Shown here: piece by piece, positions 1 through 8,697 of the stretch
How positions within the stretch are numbered: the stretch's first letter is position 1
Layout: every line of letters begins with the position of its first letter
Assembly: GCA_964432595.1 (NCBI GenBank)
Contig: CAYSOF010000005.1
Span: forward strand, 186,001 to 250,000
Source: DASYLJ01 sp964432595
GTDB lineage: Bacteria > Desulfobacterota > Binatia > DP-6
DNA: 64,000 nucleotides
Direction: 5' to 3'
The notes under the pieces: model-generated
The model's input: only the letters and a program-made list of their open reading frames with translations
What the model was told of the DNA's origin: nothing
Databases searched by the model: none
Translations under genes and position numbers: made by a program

Positions 1-1056
1 GATCCACTTGCGCCCGTCCTCGCGCACGCCGAAGAGCGGCGCCATGCCGAAGCCTTCTTCCGCGAGGCGTGCTTCCGCGTACTGCGACAGCGCGGGCGGC
101 GCAGCCCGCCCCTGCAGCGGCGCCAGCAGGCTCGTGCCTTGCATCGTCGTGCCGGCGTCGAGGCCGAGGACGGCCAGCACGGTCGGCATCAGGTCGATGT
201 GCCGCACCGGCCCCGGATACGTGGTCTTCGCCGGCAGCACGCCCGGCAGGCGCCAGACGAGCGGCACGCGGATCGTCGCGTCGTAGATGAAGATGCCGTG
301 CGTCGGCTCGCCGTGCTCGCCGAGGCTTTCGCCGTGGTCGGCGGTGAGCACGACGAGGGTGTCGTCGAGCGTGCCGTCGTCGCGCAAACGGTCCAGCAAC
401 CGGCCGACGGCACGGTCGGTCGCCGCGATCTCGGCGTCGTAGGCCGTCGGCGCCATCGTCGCGAGCTCGGGGGCGACCGACGCGTACGGCTGGTGCGGAT
501 CGAAGAGGTGGACCCAGAGGAAGAACGGCGTGCCGCGCTCCCGGCCGTCCAACCACGCGACGGCACGGTCGATCGTTCGCGACGCCGGCCGCTCGCGGAT
601 CATGAACAGCTCGGGCTCGTCCTCCGCCCAGAGCTCGTCGTCGTAGACGTCGAAGCCCTGGTCCACGCCGTAGCGCCGCGACAGCACCGCCGCCGAGACG
701 AACGCGCCGGTACGGTAGCCGGCATCGCGGAGCCGCTCCGCCAGCGTGACGGCCTCGGCCGGCAGCGCGTAGTTGCCGTTGTCGCGCACGCCGTGCGCGG
801 GCGGATAGAGCCCGGTCATGATCGAGCTGTGGGCCGGCAGCGTGATCGGCGACGCGGTGGTCGCCTCGGTGCAGCGCACGCCCTCGGCGGCGAGCCGGTC
901 GATGGCCGGCGTCTGCGCGAGGCCGAAGCCGTAGCAGCCGAGGCGGTCGGCGCGCAGCGTGTCGATCGTGACGACGAGGACGTTCGGCCGCGACGGGCGA
1001 TCGCAGCCCGCGACGAGCAACGCGGCGACGAACGTCCAGACGACGCGTCGTCTCAG
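1..1056 (-). CDS. Exported sulfatase-like (alkaline phosphatase fold) lipoprotein, C-terminus beyond window
   Basis: The protein reads off the left edge, so about 352 N-terminal residues are visible. A short Arg-rich start and a hydrophobic stretch end in LLVAGC, a lipobox, so it should be a lipid-anchored exported protein. The metal-binding start VVTIDTLRADRLGCYG and the later TADHGESLGEHG motif are typical of the sulfatase/phosphodiesterase fold. The usual modifiable C/S-x-P-x-R motif is replaced by T-L-P-A-H (about residue 90), so formylglycine formation is doubtful and the reaction may be phosphoryl transfer or phosphodiester cleavage. No ATG, GTG or TTG lies near the signal peptide. The most plausible start is CTG at 1056-1054, overlapping the TGA of the upstream gene. 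Family assignment is firm, activity is not. Confidence 0.85.
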   Translation of the reverse strand, partial: MRRRVVWTFVAALLVAGCDRPSRPNVLVVTIDTLRADRLGCYGFGLAQTPAIDRLAAEGVRCTEATTASPITLPAHSSIMTGLYPPAHGVRDNGNYALPAEAVTLAERLRDAGYRTGAFVSAAVLSRRYGVDQGFDVYDDELWAEDEPELFMIRERPASRTIDRAVAWLDGRERGTPFFLWVHLFDPHQPYASVAPELATMAPTAYDAEIAATDRAVGRLLDRLRDDGTLDDTLVVLTADHGESLGEHGEPTHGIFIYDATIRVPLVWRLPGVLPAKTTYPGPVRHIDLMPTVLAVLGLDAGTTMQGTSLLAPLQGRAAPPALSQYAEARLAEEGFGMAPLFGVREDGRKWI

Positions 1057-2444
1057 GGCGTCTTCCCCGTGCCCGACTTCCCAGCCGTCGCCGTCCAGTT
1101 GAACGGCTGCGCCGTCCCGTAGTGGCCCGGCCCGGCGGTGAACGACACCGGCAGCGAGACGGGCGCGTTCTTCGCCGTCGCGTTCGTGAGGCCGTAGGCG
1201 GCGAAGAGCGCCTGCATGTCGCCCTTCATGTTGAAGTTGAACTTCACGGTGCCGGCCTTCGTGACGCCCTTCTTCAGATTCGCCTTCAAGACGAACTTGT
1301 TGCCGCCGCCGTTGTTGCCGGTCCCCGACTTGTTCAGCACGAACGCCTGCTGGAAGCCGCCGACGTCGACGGTGACGGGGAGCCCCTGCAGGTTGATGCC
1401 GGCACCGATCGTGATCTGGCCCTTCCACTGGATGGTGTCCGCGCCCGTCTTCTTGAAGTTCAGCTTGACGGTCGCGTTCTTCGTGACCGGCGGCGTCAGC
1501 GGCGCGAAGTTCACGACCTGCGCGAGCTCGCGCTCCGTCATGCACTGGATCGCCTTCGACGGCAGGCTGACGAGGTCCTGCATCGTCTGCTTCGCCTGCT
1601 TGCTGTTCCCCTGCACCGTCGAGTACGTCAGCACGATCGCGCTGGCGCCAGGCTGGATCGTCGGCTGGTACGTGAACGCCACCTGCCCGGTGCTGTTGAT
1701 CGCGACGTTGGTCGCCGGTGCGGGCGCGCCGGCCCCCTGGACCAGGAAGCCCAGGCGCGGCTGGAACGAGCGATCGTTGGGGCTGGCCGTCTGCTGCGCC
1801 GTCGTGAACCACTGGTCGCCGGCGGTGATGCTCGTGTTGCCGCTCGACGTCGCGGTGACCGTCGTCTGGTCGCCCGAGCCGAGCAGCCCGCGCAGGCTGA
1901 TGCCGACCTGCACCGGCGCCGTGCCCGTGTTCGTCACGATGTTCATCCAGCGGACGAAGTCCGAGTTGTTCGGGACGAACACCTTGCGCGTCACCTGGAG
2001 GCCCGGGTCGTCGAAGCTCTGCGTCTGGAAGACGAGCTGGCGATTGTTGCCGTTCTGCGGGCACTCCTCCGCGGCGAGGCCCTCGCCGGGATTGAAGATG
2101 CGCGGCGAGCCGAGCACCGTACCGTCGATCGACGTGACCACGAGCCCGTTGAAACCGGCGAAGCCGTTCGTCAGCGGCACGTCGACCTGTCGCTGCACGG
2201 TGTAGATCGTCGCGAAACCGAACCACGGCGTGAAACCGATGTAGTAGCTGGTGACGGTCACCGGCTTCACGTAGGTCGCGTTCGTCAGGGCGCCCGACGC
2301 GTTCGAGATGTTGTCGAACGGCTGGACGTCGCTGTTGACGTAGTAGCGGGTGCCGTTCTGGTCCCGCAGCTCGACGGGCAATGCCCGCGCCAGCGGGGCC
2401 GTCGCCATCACCGCCGCCAGCACCACGAATCGCATCATGCGCAT
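1053..2444 (-). CDS. Secreted protein of unknown function, 463 aa
   Basis: I do not recognise a family. The start chosen is ATG at 2444, preceded by AAGGGAG at good distance; a longer frame to 2489 has no ribosome site. Residues 1-20 form a Sec signal peptide (hydrophobic VVLAAVMATA, then LARA before LPVEL). The mature part is rich in Thr, Asn, Gly and Val with alternating hydrophobics, suggesting beta-sandwich domains. It has few cysteines, and the tail is rich in Lys/Gly. It is followed directly by the sulfatase-like gene, whose start overlaps this stop, so the two are probably co-translated and both exported. The TetR gene at 2580 is divergent and shares the upstream region. Confidence 0.75.
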   Translation of the reverse strand: MRMMRFVVLAAVMATAPLARALPVELRDQNGTRYYVNSDVQPFDNISNASGALTNATYVKPVTVTSYYIGFTPWFGFATIYTVQRQVDVPLTNGFAGFNGLVVTSIDGTVLGSPRIFNPGEGLAAEECPQNGNNRQLVFQTQSFDDPGLQVTRKVFVPNNSDFVRWMNIVTNTGTAPVQVGISLRGLLGSGDQTTVTATSSGNTSITAGDQWFTTAQQTASPNDRSFQPRLGFLVQGAGAPAPATNVAINSTGQVAFTYQPTIQPGASAIVLTYSTVQGNSKQAKQTMQDLVSLPSKAIQCMTERELAQVVNFAPLTPPVTKNATVKLNFKKTGADTIQWKGQITIGAGINLQGLPVTVDVGGFQQAFVLNKSGTGNNGGGNKFVLKANLKKGVTKAGTVKFNFNMKGDMQALFAAYGLTNATAKNAPVSLPVSFTAGPGHYGTAQPFNWTATAGKSGTGKTP

Positions 2445-2520
2445 CGCTCGCTCCCTTCGCTCCGGACCGGAGTGATCATCTTGTCGCACCCGCCGCTATC
2501 GCGCCACGGGAAAAAAGTCA

Positions 2521-2563
2521 CACGGTCCGTGCGAGAATGCTCTTGACTAGAATAATCCTCTAG
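2521..2563. promoter_or_regulatory. Divergent control region with two inverted repeats
   Basis: Between the divergent genes starting at 2444 (minus) and 2580 (plus) lie CACGGTCCGTG (2521-2531, 5-bp arms around one base) and CTAGA-N7-TCTAG (2547-2563). The second overlaps TAGAAT at 2548-2553, a good -10 hexamer for the rightward TetR gene. The arrangement fits an autoregulated TetR operator, but no consensus for this regulator is known to me. Confidence 0.4.
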
Positions 2564-2579
2564 AGCAGGTCTCTGGTTC

Positions 2580-3194
2580 ATGCCGAGAACGCCCCGTGGC
2601 CCGCGCGCCGCCGCCGACGGGCGCCGGCGCGCCATCCTGGACGCCGCGCTCGACGTGTTCACGCGGACCGGGTTCGCCGCGGCGACCATGGACGACGTGC
2701 GTGCCGGCGCGGGGGCCAGCACGGGCAGCGTCTACCACCACTTCCGCAGCAAGGAGCAGCTCGCCGCCGCGCTCTACGTCGAGGCGCTGCGCGACTATCA
2801 GACGGGCTTTCTCGAGGTGCTCGGCCCGGGCCACCCGAAGCGAACCGTTCGCGCGCTGGTCGCCTACCATCTCCGCTGGGTCGAGCGCCGGCCGGCGTGG
2901 GCCCGGTGGCTCCTCGACATGGGCCGCCAGGCCGAGCTCGTCGCGGCCACCGAGGCGGAGGTGCGGGCGCTGAACGAGGCGTTCGCCGCACGGGTCATGG
3001 CGTGGATGGCGCCGCACGTCGCGCGCGGAACGTTGCGCGCGCTTCCGCCGGAGCTGTGCTTCGCAATCCTCGTCGGCCCCGCGCAGGTGTTCACGCGCAT
3101 GTGGCTCGGCGGCGGCGCGCGGGTGTCGATGGCGCAGGCGATCCGCACGCTCGGCGACGCCGCATGGGCGAGCCTCGAGGGAGCGCCGTCGTGA
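2580..3194 (+). CDS. TetR/AcrR family transcriptional regulator, 204 aa
   Basis: The N-terminal helix-turn-helix is clear: RRAILDAALDVFTRTGFAA, then MDDVRAGAGASTGSVYHHF (about residues 15-57), the TetR signature with the recognition helix SVYHHFRSKEQL. The C-terminal 140 residues form the variable ligand-binding half and do not reveal the inducer. It is transcribed divergently from the secreted-protein gene at 2444 and lies 73 bases ahead of a crotonase on the same strand. It may control either or both, with palindromes at 2521-2563 as candidate sites. Confidence 0.93.
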   Translation: MPRTPRGPRAAADGRRRAILDAALDVFTRTGFAAATMDDVRAGAGASTGSVYHHFRSKEQLAAALYVEALRDYQTGFLEVLGPGHPKRTVRALVAYHLRWVERRPAWARWLLDMGRQAELVAATEAEVRALNEAFAARVMAWMAPHVARGTLRALPPELCFAILVGPAQVFTRMWLGGGARVSMAQAIRTLGDAAWASLEGAPS

Positions 3195-3267
3195 CCCCCG
3201 TCGCTCCACGACATCCACGCGCGCGCGTCGATCGCGCGCCCCACCGCATCCACCGGAGGCCTTCGTC

Positions 3268-4122
3268 ATGAGCAGCTATGCCACCCTCGTCGCCGATGCC
3301 GTCGCCGATTCCCGCACGCTGGTCCGCGTCGAGCGCGACGGCGCCGTCGCCACCGTCGTCATGGACGACGCCGCCAAGTACAACGTGCTGTCCGCGCCGC
3401 TGACGCTGCAGCTGCACGAGGCGCTCCGCGCGCTCGCGGCCGATCCGGCGATCCGGGCCGTCGTGCTCACCGGCAGCGACCCGGCCTTCTCCGCGGGCGG
3501 CGACGTCCGCCTGATGACGCGCGCGCAGAGCGTGCTCACCCAGGGCGACGAAGGCGCCGTCGGGCTGTGGCGCTGGATCCGCTACCAGTTCGGCGGCATA
3601 GCGCGGCTGCTCGCGCAGACCGACAAGGTGATGATCGCCGCGGTGAACGGCGCCGCCGCGGGCGTGGGCCTGGCGTTCGCGTACGCCTGCGACCTGATCG
3701 TCGTGTCGGACCGCGCGCGGCTCGTGCCCGCGTTCGGCAACATCGGCCTCGTGCCCGAGGTCGGCACCAGCTGGATGCTCACGCGACGGGTCGGCTACCA
3801 CCGCGCGTTCGAGCTCTTCGTCAGCGGACGCGAGGTGTCCGGCGACGAGGCGGCCGCGATGGGCCTCGCGAACGTCTGCGTACCGCACGATCGCCTGCTC
3901 GCCGAGGCGCGTGCCTGGGCCGACCGGGTGGTCGCCCTCCCCGACCCGATCGTGACCCTCGCCAAGCCGCTCATGCGACGCGCCGCCGATCTCAGCTGGG
4001 AGCAGGCGATCGCGATGGAGGAGCTCGCCGAGCCGATGTGCTTCACGACGGCCGGCCACCGCGACGCGGTGTCGCGCTTCCTCAGCTCGCGCAGTCGCCC
4101 GGGAGCATCGCGGCCGTCCTGA
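3268..4122 (+). CDS. Crotonase-fold enoyl-CoA isomerase/hydratase-like enzyme, 284 aa
   Basis: A CoA-dependent crotonase. The oxyanion-hole segments are visible (FSAGGDVRLM about residues 74-83; NGAAAGVGLAFAYACD about 127-142). Aligned by eye to rat enoyl-CoA hydratase, both catalytic glutamates are missing: the Glu144 position is Ala and the Glu164 position is Phe. Instead there is GLVPE with Glu164 (own numbering) where PaaG has its catalytic Asp and yeast Eci1 its Glu158. This favours double-bond isomerisation over hydration. GGAGG lies 8 bases before the ATG. The 3' end overlaps the opposite-strand gene ending at 4082 by 41 bases. Family certain, exact reaction inferred. Confidence 0.88.
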   Translation: MSSYATLVADAVADSRTLVRVERDGAVATVVMDDAAKYNVLSAPLTLQLHEALRALAADPAIRAVVLTGSDPAFSAGGDVRLMTRAQSVLTQGDEGAVGLWRWIRYQFGGIARLLAQTDKVMIAAVNGAAAGVGLAFAYACDLIVVSDRARLVPAFGNIGLVPEVGTSWMLTRRVGYHRAFELFVSGREVSGDEAAAMGLANVCVPHDRLLAEARAWADRVVALPDPIVTLAKPLMRRAADLSWEQAIAMEELAEPMCFTTAGHRDAVSRFLSSRSRPGASRPS

Positions 4123-5302
4123 AGTCGAAGATGCCGCAGCGCCCGCTCGCGAGGTCGAAGCCGATGAGCAGCGTCGCGCCGCGAATGTCGTCCGGCCGGC
4201 GCTCCGGGCCGATCAGGAGCAGCGAGCGGTCCGTCGCGAAGACCTCCTGGATCCACTTGAGCGGCAGCGCGTCGGTCCACCGCGGCCGGCCCTCGGCGTC
4301 GATGCGCGACAGCAGGTAACGCCCGCTTTCGCCGAGTCGATCCGTGTGGACGACGAGGAAGCCCTCCGGATCCGCGATCTGGACCGCCACCGGGCGGTCG
4401 CCGTGGCGGAGCAGGCCGCCCGTCAGGAACTCGGCGGCGCCGTCCACGGGGGTCGGGTCGGAGACCTGCGCCGTCCGTCCCATGATCATGCTGTCGGCGT
4501 ACGTCACCCGCGCGCGCCAGAGCCGACGGCGTCGCGGCGTCGACGACGAGCGCGACGGCACGGTCCACTGGCCGACCACGTCCTTCGTCTCCTCGTCGGC
4601 GATCATGCCGACCCAGCGATCGCCGACGACGTCGCCGTTCAACTTGAAGTCCTCCGGACCGGTACCGAACGCCATCTGGAGCGACCACTTCGCCATCTGA
4701 TTCGTGTACTCGCGCTTCTCGAACGGCGTGCGCTCGTCGACCCACGGCACGGCGGCCAGCGTCGTCGCGTCGAGGCGCCACACGCGCCCGTCGGCGGCGG
4801 TGACGATCAGCGCTCCGCTCGTGGGCGCGGTTTCGAAGTACTTCGGCTCGGTCGGAATCAATCCGCGCAGCACGGGCGCGGCCGCCTCGAGCCGCGCATT
4901 GTCGGCCACCACCTCGCCCGTCCTGGCGTCCACGGCGTAGAGCTGGTCGGCGAGGAGCCACACGCGGTCGCCGTCGACGGCGAGTATCTCCGCGCGCTGG
5001 GCCGCGGTGCGGTCCTCGGTCGTGGCGACCCATCGCCACCAGCGGGGCTGCGCGGTCGCGACGTCGTTCCCGGCCAGCTCGACGCTCCAGCGGGTGCGGC
5101 TTTCGAGTCGGGGGACGATCCGACCCGGGCCGCGGTGCACGCGGGTCTCGTCCTCCTCGCGCAGGAGCACCGTGACTGCCGTCGCCCCGGACACCGCGGT
5201 GTCCACGCGATCGACTGCACGCGTCGTGACGCCGGGCAGGAAGGTCACGACGGCGAAGCCTACGGCCGCGACGAAGACGGCAATCCAGCGGAGCGACGAC
5301 AT
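4082..5302 (-). CDS. Membrane-anchored protein, probably beta-propeller, unknown function, 406 aa
   Basis: The N-terminus has one hydrophobic segment (SLRWIAVFVAAVGFAVVTFLP) acting as a signal anchor, followed by a large extracytoplasmic part. Repeated patterns such as DGDRVWLLADQLYAVDARTGEVV and ADGRVWRLDATTLAAVPW resemble PQQ-type beta-propeller blades, a fold used in many unrelated proteins. No catalytic motif is apparent. ATG at 5302 starts just before the hydrophobic segment; an in-frame GTG at 5320 is an alternative, and neither has a clear ribosome site. It is convergent with, and overlaps, the crotonase gene. Confidence 0.72.
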   Translation of the reverse strand: MSSLRWIAVFVAAVGFAVVTFLPGVTTRAVDRVDTAVSGATAVTVLLREEDETRVHRGPGRIVPRLESRTRWSVELAGNDVATAQPRWWRWVATTEDRTAAQRAEILAVDGDRVWLLADQLYAVDARTGEVVADNARLEAAAPVLRGLIPTEPKYFETAPTSGALIVTAADGRVWRLDATTLAAVPWVDERTPFEKREYTNQMAKWSLQMAFGTGPEDFKLNGDVVGDRWVGMIADEETKDVVGQWTVPSRSSSTPRRRRLWRARVTYADSMIMGRTAQVSDPTPVDGAAEFLTGGLLRHGDRPVAVQIADPEGFLVVHTDRLGESGRYLLSRIDAEGRPRWTDALPLKWIQEVFATDRSLLLIGPERRPDDIRGATLLIGFDLASGRCGIFDFRTAAMLPGDCAS

Positions 5303-5389
5303 GGGCGCCGCATCTACCACACGAAACGACGACGCCCGAACGGGTCTCCCCGCTCGGGCGCGTCGCGCGGGTGGGACCGTACGGGCCGG

Positions 5390-6448
5390 TCAGGGACGGG
5401 CGGAACAGCTGCCGAGCTGCGCCGCCGTGCCGCTCACCGCGCAGCTCAGCTGCGGCTGCGGGTCGGGCTCGTCGTCGAGGAGCGTGGCGCTCGTCACCGC
5501 GCACTCGGCCGCCGTCACCGTGAAGCGGCCGGTCTTCGGGCCGCAGTTCTGGAGCGACGCCCGCGTCATGTCGACGGTGCCGTCGGCGACGATCGTGATG
5601 CTCTCGCCGACGCGGACGTCGGCGTCTCGGAGGTCGACGTCGCCGAGCGGCGCCTCGATGCGGAGGTTGCCCTCGATGCCGGTCTCGAGCTCGGTCGGCC
5701 GCTCGTCGCACTCGCAGAAGGCGAGCGCGTCCTCGACGCTGTCGATCTGCACCGGCAGCGGACACTGCGGGCCGGGACAGAGGCGCAGGATGTCGTCGCG
5801 GCAGACGATGGGCGACACGCCGCGCACCACGGCCTGGCCGTCGGCGGCCTTCACGTCGCCCGTGCGCGACACGATCGAGATGAGGTCGATCGGCGAGCTC
5901 GTCGACAGCGACGACGACGTCACGGTCACCGTGCCCTCGGCGACGACGTCGAGGTCGTTCGAATTCGTGACGACGTCGTCGAGCGTGATCGGACAGGCGG
6001 CGCCGGTGCAGGTGATCCGCAGCAGCTCGCCGGCCTGCAGGCCGCTGTCGCGTACCTCGATCGCGCCGGGGCCGTCGAGGAACACGTTGCCGTTCACGTT
6101 GGCGCCGGTGACGTTCGCGCCGTCGACGAGGATGCTGCGGCCATTCGTGTCGGTGCCGACCGCGAGCAGCTCGATCGCCGGGCCCTTGCCGCCGGACGCC
6201 ACCGAGCCGCCGTTCGGCCCGTCGACGACGATCGAGCGGCCCGTCACCTCCACCCGCTGCGTCCCGCCGAGGGGCAGCAGCGCGCACTGGATGGTGACGT
6301 CGTCGCCGGGCCGGTCGATGACGGTCTTCTTGCCGACCTTGACGACCGGGGACGCGCCGCAGTCCGTGACGGTGACGGCGGCCGCGTGGGCGGTGGCGGC
6401 ACCGGCCAGCAGCGCCAGCGCCAGGGTTGCGGGAATCGAGCGGTTCAT
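5390..6448 (-). CDS. Secreted protein, probably beta-helical, 352 aa
   Basis: AAGGAGA six bases before the ATG gives a confident start. Residues 1-22 are a Sec signal peptide ending in AHA before AAVTVTDCG. The body repeats short strands such as RSIVVDG, RSILVDGANVTGANVNGNVFLDG and NLRIEAPLGDVDLRDADV, spaced about 20-25 residues. This suggests a right-handed parallel beta-helix. Eleven or more cysteines, including CRDDILRLCPGPQCP and CECDE, imply disulfides outside the cytoplasm. No enzyme motif is recognised. It probably forms a separate unit from the flanking genes. Confidence 0.75.
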   Translation of the reverse strand: MNRSIPATLALALLAGAATAHAAAVTVTDCGASPVVKVGKKTVIDRPGDDVTIQCALLPLGGTQRVEVTGRSIVVDGPNGGSVASGGKGPAIELLAVGTDTNGRSILVDGANVTGANVNGNVFLDGPGAIEVRDSGLQAGELLRITCTGAACPITLDDVVTNSNDLDVVAEGTVTVTSSSLSTSSPIDLISIVSRTGDVKAADGQAVVRGVSPIVCRDDILRLCPGPQCPLPVQIDSVEDALAFCECDERPTELETGIEGNLRIEAPLGDVDLRDADVRVGESITIVADGTVDMTRASLQNCGPKTGRFTVTAAECAVTSATLLDDEPDPQPQLSCAVSGTAAQLGSCSARP

Positions 6449-6530
6449 CGGGGTCTCCTTTTCCAGCCGGCGGGTGACCCGCTCGGCTTCCGAGACCCCT
6501 ACGCCCGGCGCTCCCGGGCGGATGCGCGGT

Positions 6531-6752
6531 TCAGTGCAGGTGCAGCCCCTTCAGCGTGATCAGCGACTCGGTGAGCTGGCGCGACGCCTGCACCAGGTCG
6601 CGCACCGCCGGCGGCACGGTCGGATCGTCGGCGGGGATCGTCGCGAGCCGCGCCTCCAGGCCTTCGGTCAGGGCGAGCGCCAGCTCGTATCGTCGCTCGC
6701 GCACGAGCGTGGCGATCTGCTCCACGACGGCTTCCAGGTCCTCGATCTGCAT
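6531..6752 (-). CDS. Small helical protein of unknown function, 73 aa
   Basis: From ATG at 6752 the protein is short, charged and helical (IEDLEAVVEQIATLVRERR, then LALALTEGLEARLATI), with a predicted coiled-coil feel and no cysteine or membrane segment. An ATG at 6776 would add MRVARRRV; longer extensions are low-quality Arg/Ser-rich sequence. It is divergent from the TetR gene at 6962, with about 200 bases between the two starts. I do not recognise a family. Confidence 0.55.
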   Translation of the reverse strand: MQIEDLEAVVEQIATLVRERRYELALALTEGLEARLATIPADDPTVPPAVRDLVQASRQLTESLITLKGLHLH

Positions 6753-6913
6753 CACCCGTCGTCGAGCAACGCGCATGCCGGCGAAAGACGTCGCAACCAC
6801 GGGCGCTCGCCCGTGCGACCCGCTCGCCGATGGCACCCGGCGGAGCCCCACTGTGCCACGACCGCCCGCGCGCACGGCGGATGCGCTGCGCACGAATCCG
6901 CGCATCGACGGGG

Positions 6914-6943
6914 TTGACTCCCGACCGATCGGTCGGCTAGCTA
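6914..6943 (+). promoter_or_regulatory. TetR-type promoter with embedded 16-bp perfect palindrome
   Basis: TTGACT (6914-6919) and TAGCTA (6938-6943) are spaced 18 bp and sit 18 bases before the TetR start at 6962. Between them lies CCGACCGATCGGTCGG (6921-6936), a perfect palindrome of the ACCGACCGGTCGGT style used by many TetR repressors. A dimer bound there would block the polymerase, so the gene is probably autorepressed together with the overlapping downstream diiron gene. Confidence 0.72.
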
Positions 6944-6961
6944 AGACCAATCGGACGGCTC

Positions 6962-7624
6962 ATGGCGCAGACGGCTCCCACCAAGCAACCCTCGCGCGAC
7001 AAGATCCTCGACTGCGCCGAGGCGCTGTTCGCGCGACGCGGGTTCGCGGGCATCGGGCTCTCCGAGGTGGCCGAGGCTGCAGGGCTCGGCAAGTCGTCCC
7101 TGTTCCACCACTTCAGCAGCAAGGCGCAGCTCTACGCCGCCGTCATGGCGCGCATCCTGGCGCGCATCGAGACGAAGCTCATGCGGGCGCTCGCCGAGGG
7201 CGGCACGCCGACGGAGCGGCTCGAGCGCTGGGTCGACGTCATCATCGACGAGCTGTCGGGGCATCCCACCTACGCGCGCCTGCTCCTGCGCTCGCTGTTC
7301 GAGGACGACGAGCTCGCGGGCGAGCTCCCGGAGGAGCGCGAGGCGAACGACGTGCTGCGCCGCATCGTCGGCGCGGGCGGACGCCTCCTGCGCGAAGGCA
7401 TGACCGCCGGCGAATTCCGCCTGGCCAGCGTCCCGCACACGCTGCAGACGCTGATCGGCGCCACCGTCTTCCATTTCGCGTCGGGCGAGTTCGGCGACGA
7501 GATGATCGGCCGCCCGATCTTCTCGGCCACCGAGGTCCGACGCCGCAAATCGGAGGTCAAGGCGCTGATGCGCCACGGCCTCGCAGCCGCTTCCACATCG
7601 AAACGATCGAGGAGGAACCGTTGA
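6962..7624 (+). CDS. TetR family repressor, 220 aa
   Basis: The helix-turn-helix is textbook: DKILDCAEALFARRGFAGIG, LSEVAEAAGLGKSSLFHHFSSKAQLY (about residues 14-60). The C-terminal half is a TetR ligand pocket (TetR_C type, with LLLRSLFEDDELAGEL), and the tail is Arg/Ser-rich. The stop TGA at 7622-7624 shares its last base with the ATG of the diiron gene, so the two are translationally coupled. The embedded palindrome at 6921-6936 predicts autorepression. The ligand is likely a substrate or product of the diiron enzyme (inference). Confidence 0.94.
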   Translation: MAQTAPTKQPSRDKILDCAEALFARRGFAGIGLSEVAEAAGLGKSSLFHHFSSKAQLYAAVMARILARIETKLMRALAEGGTPTERLERWVDVIIDELSGHPTYARLLLRSLFEDDELAGELPEEREANDVLRRIVGAGGRLLREGMTAGEFRLASVPHTLQTLIGATVFHFASGEFGDEMIGRPIFSATEVRRRKSEVKALMRHGLAAASTSKRSRRNR

Positions 7625-8697
7625 TGGACGTCATCCTGAGCGAGAACCGAAAGCAGATCGGCGATTTCGAAGTCGTCGACATCGTCGACGAGCAGCAGAT
7701 CGCGAGCCTGCGCAAGAAGCTCGACGTCGACGTCCCCCTCGAGCTCCACTGGACGTGGGAGTACGGCAGCGAGGTCGAGGAGCTGCGCGCCCTGTACGAG
7801 CGCGGCAAGCGCGGCCAGTGGAACGCGGAAGACGACCTCGACTGGTCCATTCCCGTCCCGAAGGACGAGTGGTTCATGCCGCAGATCGGCGCGTCGCTGC
7901 TCTCGAGCGTGCTCACGTCGATGGGCGCCGACGAGGCCACCTGCCGCGAAGCCGCGTGGGACGAGTTCTCGCACTTGATTTCGCAGCTGCTCCACGGCGA
8001 GCAGGCCGCGCTCCAGCTCTGCGGCCAGCTCGTCAACGCGTGCCCGACGATGGACGCGAAGTGGTACGCGGGCTCGCAGGTCATCGACGAGGTCCGTCAC
8101 GTCGAGGCGTTCTCGAAGTTCCTGCAGCGCAAGATGGGCGTCATCCAGCCGATCGACCCGACGCTCAAGGTGCTCCTGGACAAGCTCCTCGAGGCACCGA
8201 CCTGGCAGACGAAGACGCTCGGCATGCAGACGCTGTTCGAGGGCATGGCCGTCGGCATCATGGACCTCGTCGCGCGCTCGAACACGAACCCGCTCATCAA
8301 GGACATCATCCACCGGGTCCACGGCGACGAGGCACGGCACGCCGCGTTCGGCATTCTCTCGATGCGCCGGCTCGTGAAGGAGTCGACGCCCGAGGTGCTG
8401 GAGGAGCTCGAGGACTTCGCGTTCAACATCCTCGAGACGCTGAACGCGAACCAGCAGCTCGACATGCTCCACCTGTTCGGCCCGAAGTACGGTCTCGATC
8501 CGGACGCCGTCGTGCAGAGCATGCACAGCATGGAGCAGTGGCCGCTGATCAACAGCGAGGCCTACATGCACACCGTCATGCCGAACCTGATGCGTCTCGG
8601 GCTGATCACCGAGCGCACCGAGTCGAAGTACCGCGAGCGCGGCATGCTCGTCGGCGATCACCTGACGCCGAAGTCCGCCCTGCCCGGCGTCGCCTGA
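7624..8697 (+). CDS. Ferritin-like diiron oxygenase/oxidase, 357 aa
   Basis: A four-helix-bundle diiron protein. All six carboxylate/His ligands are visible in canonical order: Glu126 (HGEQ), Glu156-x-x-His159 (DEVRH), Glu206 (FEGM) and Glu236-x-x-His239 (DEARH). This is the ligand set of R2-type and monooxygenase-type proteins, without the extra His of AurF-type N-oxygenases. Length and helix spacing fit a soluble oxygenase that activates O2, but the organic substrate is unknown. GAGGA precedes the ATG, which overlaps the TetR stop. The regulator-enzyme pairing suggests an inducible oxidation step. No reductase or ferredoxin partner lies next to it. Confidence 0.85.
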   Translation: MDVILSENRKQIGDFEVVDIVDEQQIASLRKKLDVDVPLELHWTWEYGSEVEELRALYERGKRGQWNAEDDLDWSIPVPKDEWFMPQIGASLLSSVLTSMGADEATCREAAWDEFSHLISQLLHGEQAALQLCGQLVNACPTMDAKWYAGSQVIDEVRHVEAFSKFLQRKMGVIQPIDPTLKVLLDKLLEAPTWQTKTLGMQTLFEGMAVGIMDLVARSNTNPLIKDIIHRVHGDEARHAAFGILSMRRLVKESTPEVLEELEDFAFNILETLNANQQLDMLHLFGPKYGLDPDAVVQSMHSMEQWPLINSEAYMHTVMPNLMRLGLITERTESKYRERGMLVGDHLTPKSALPGVA

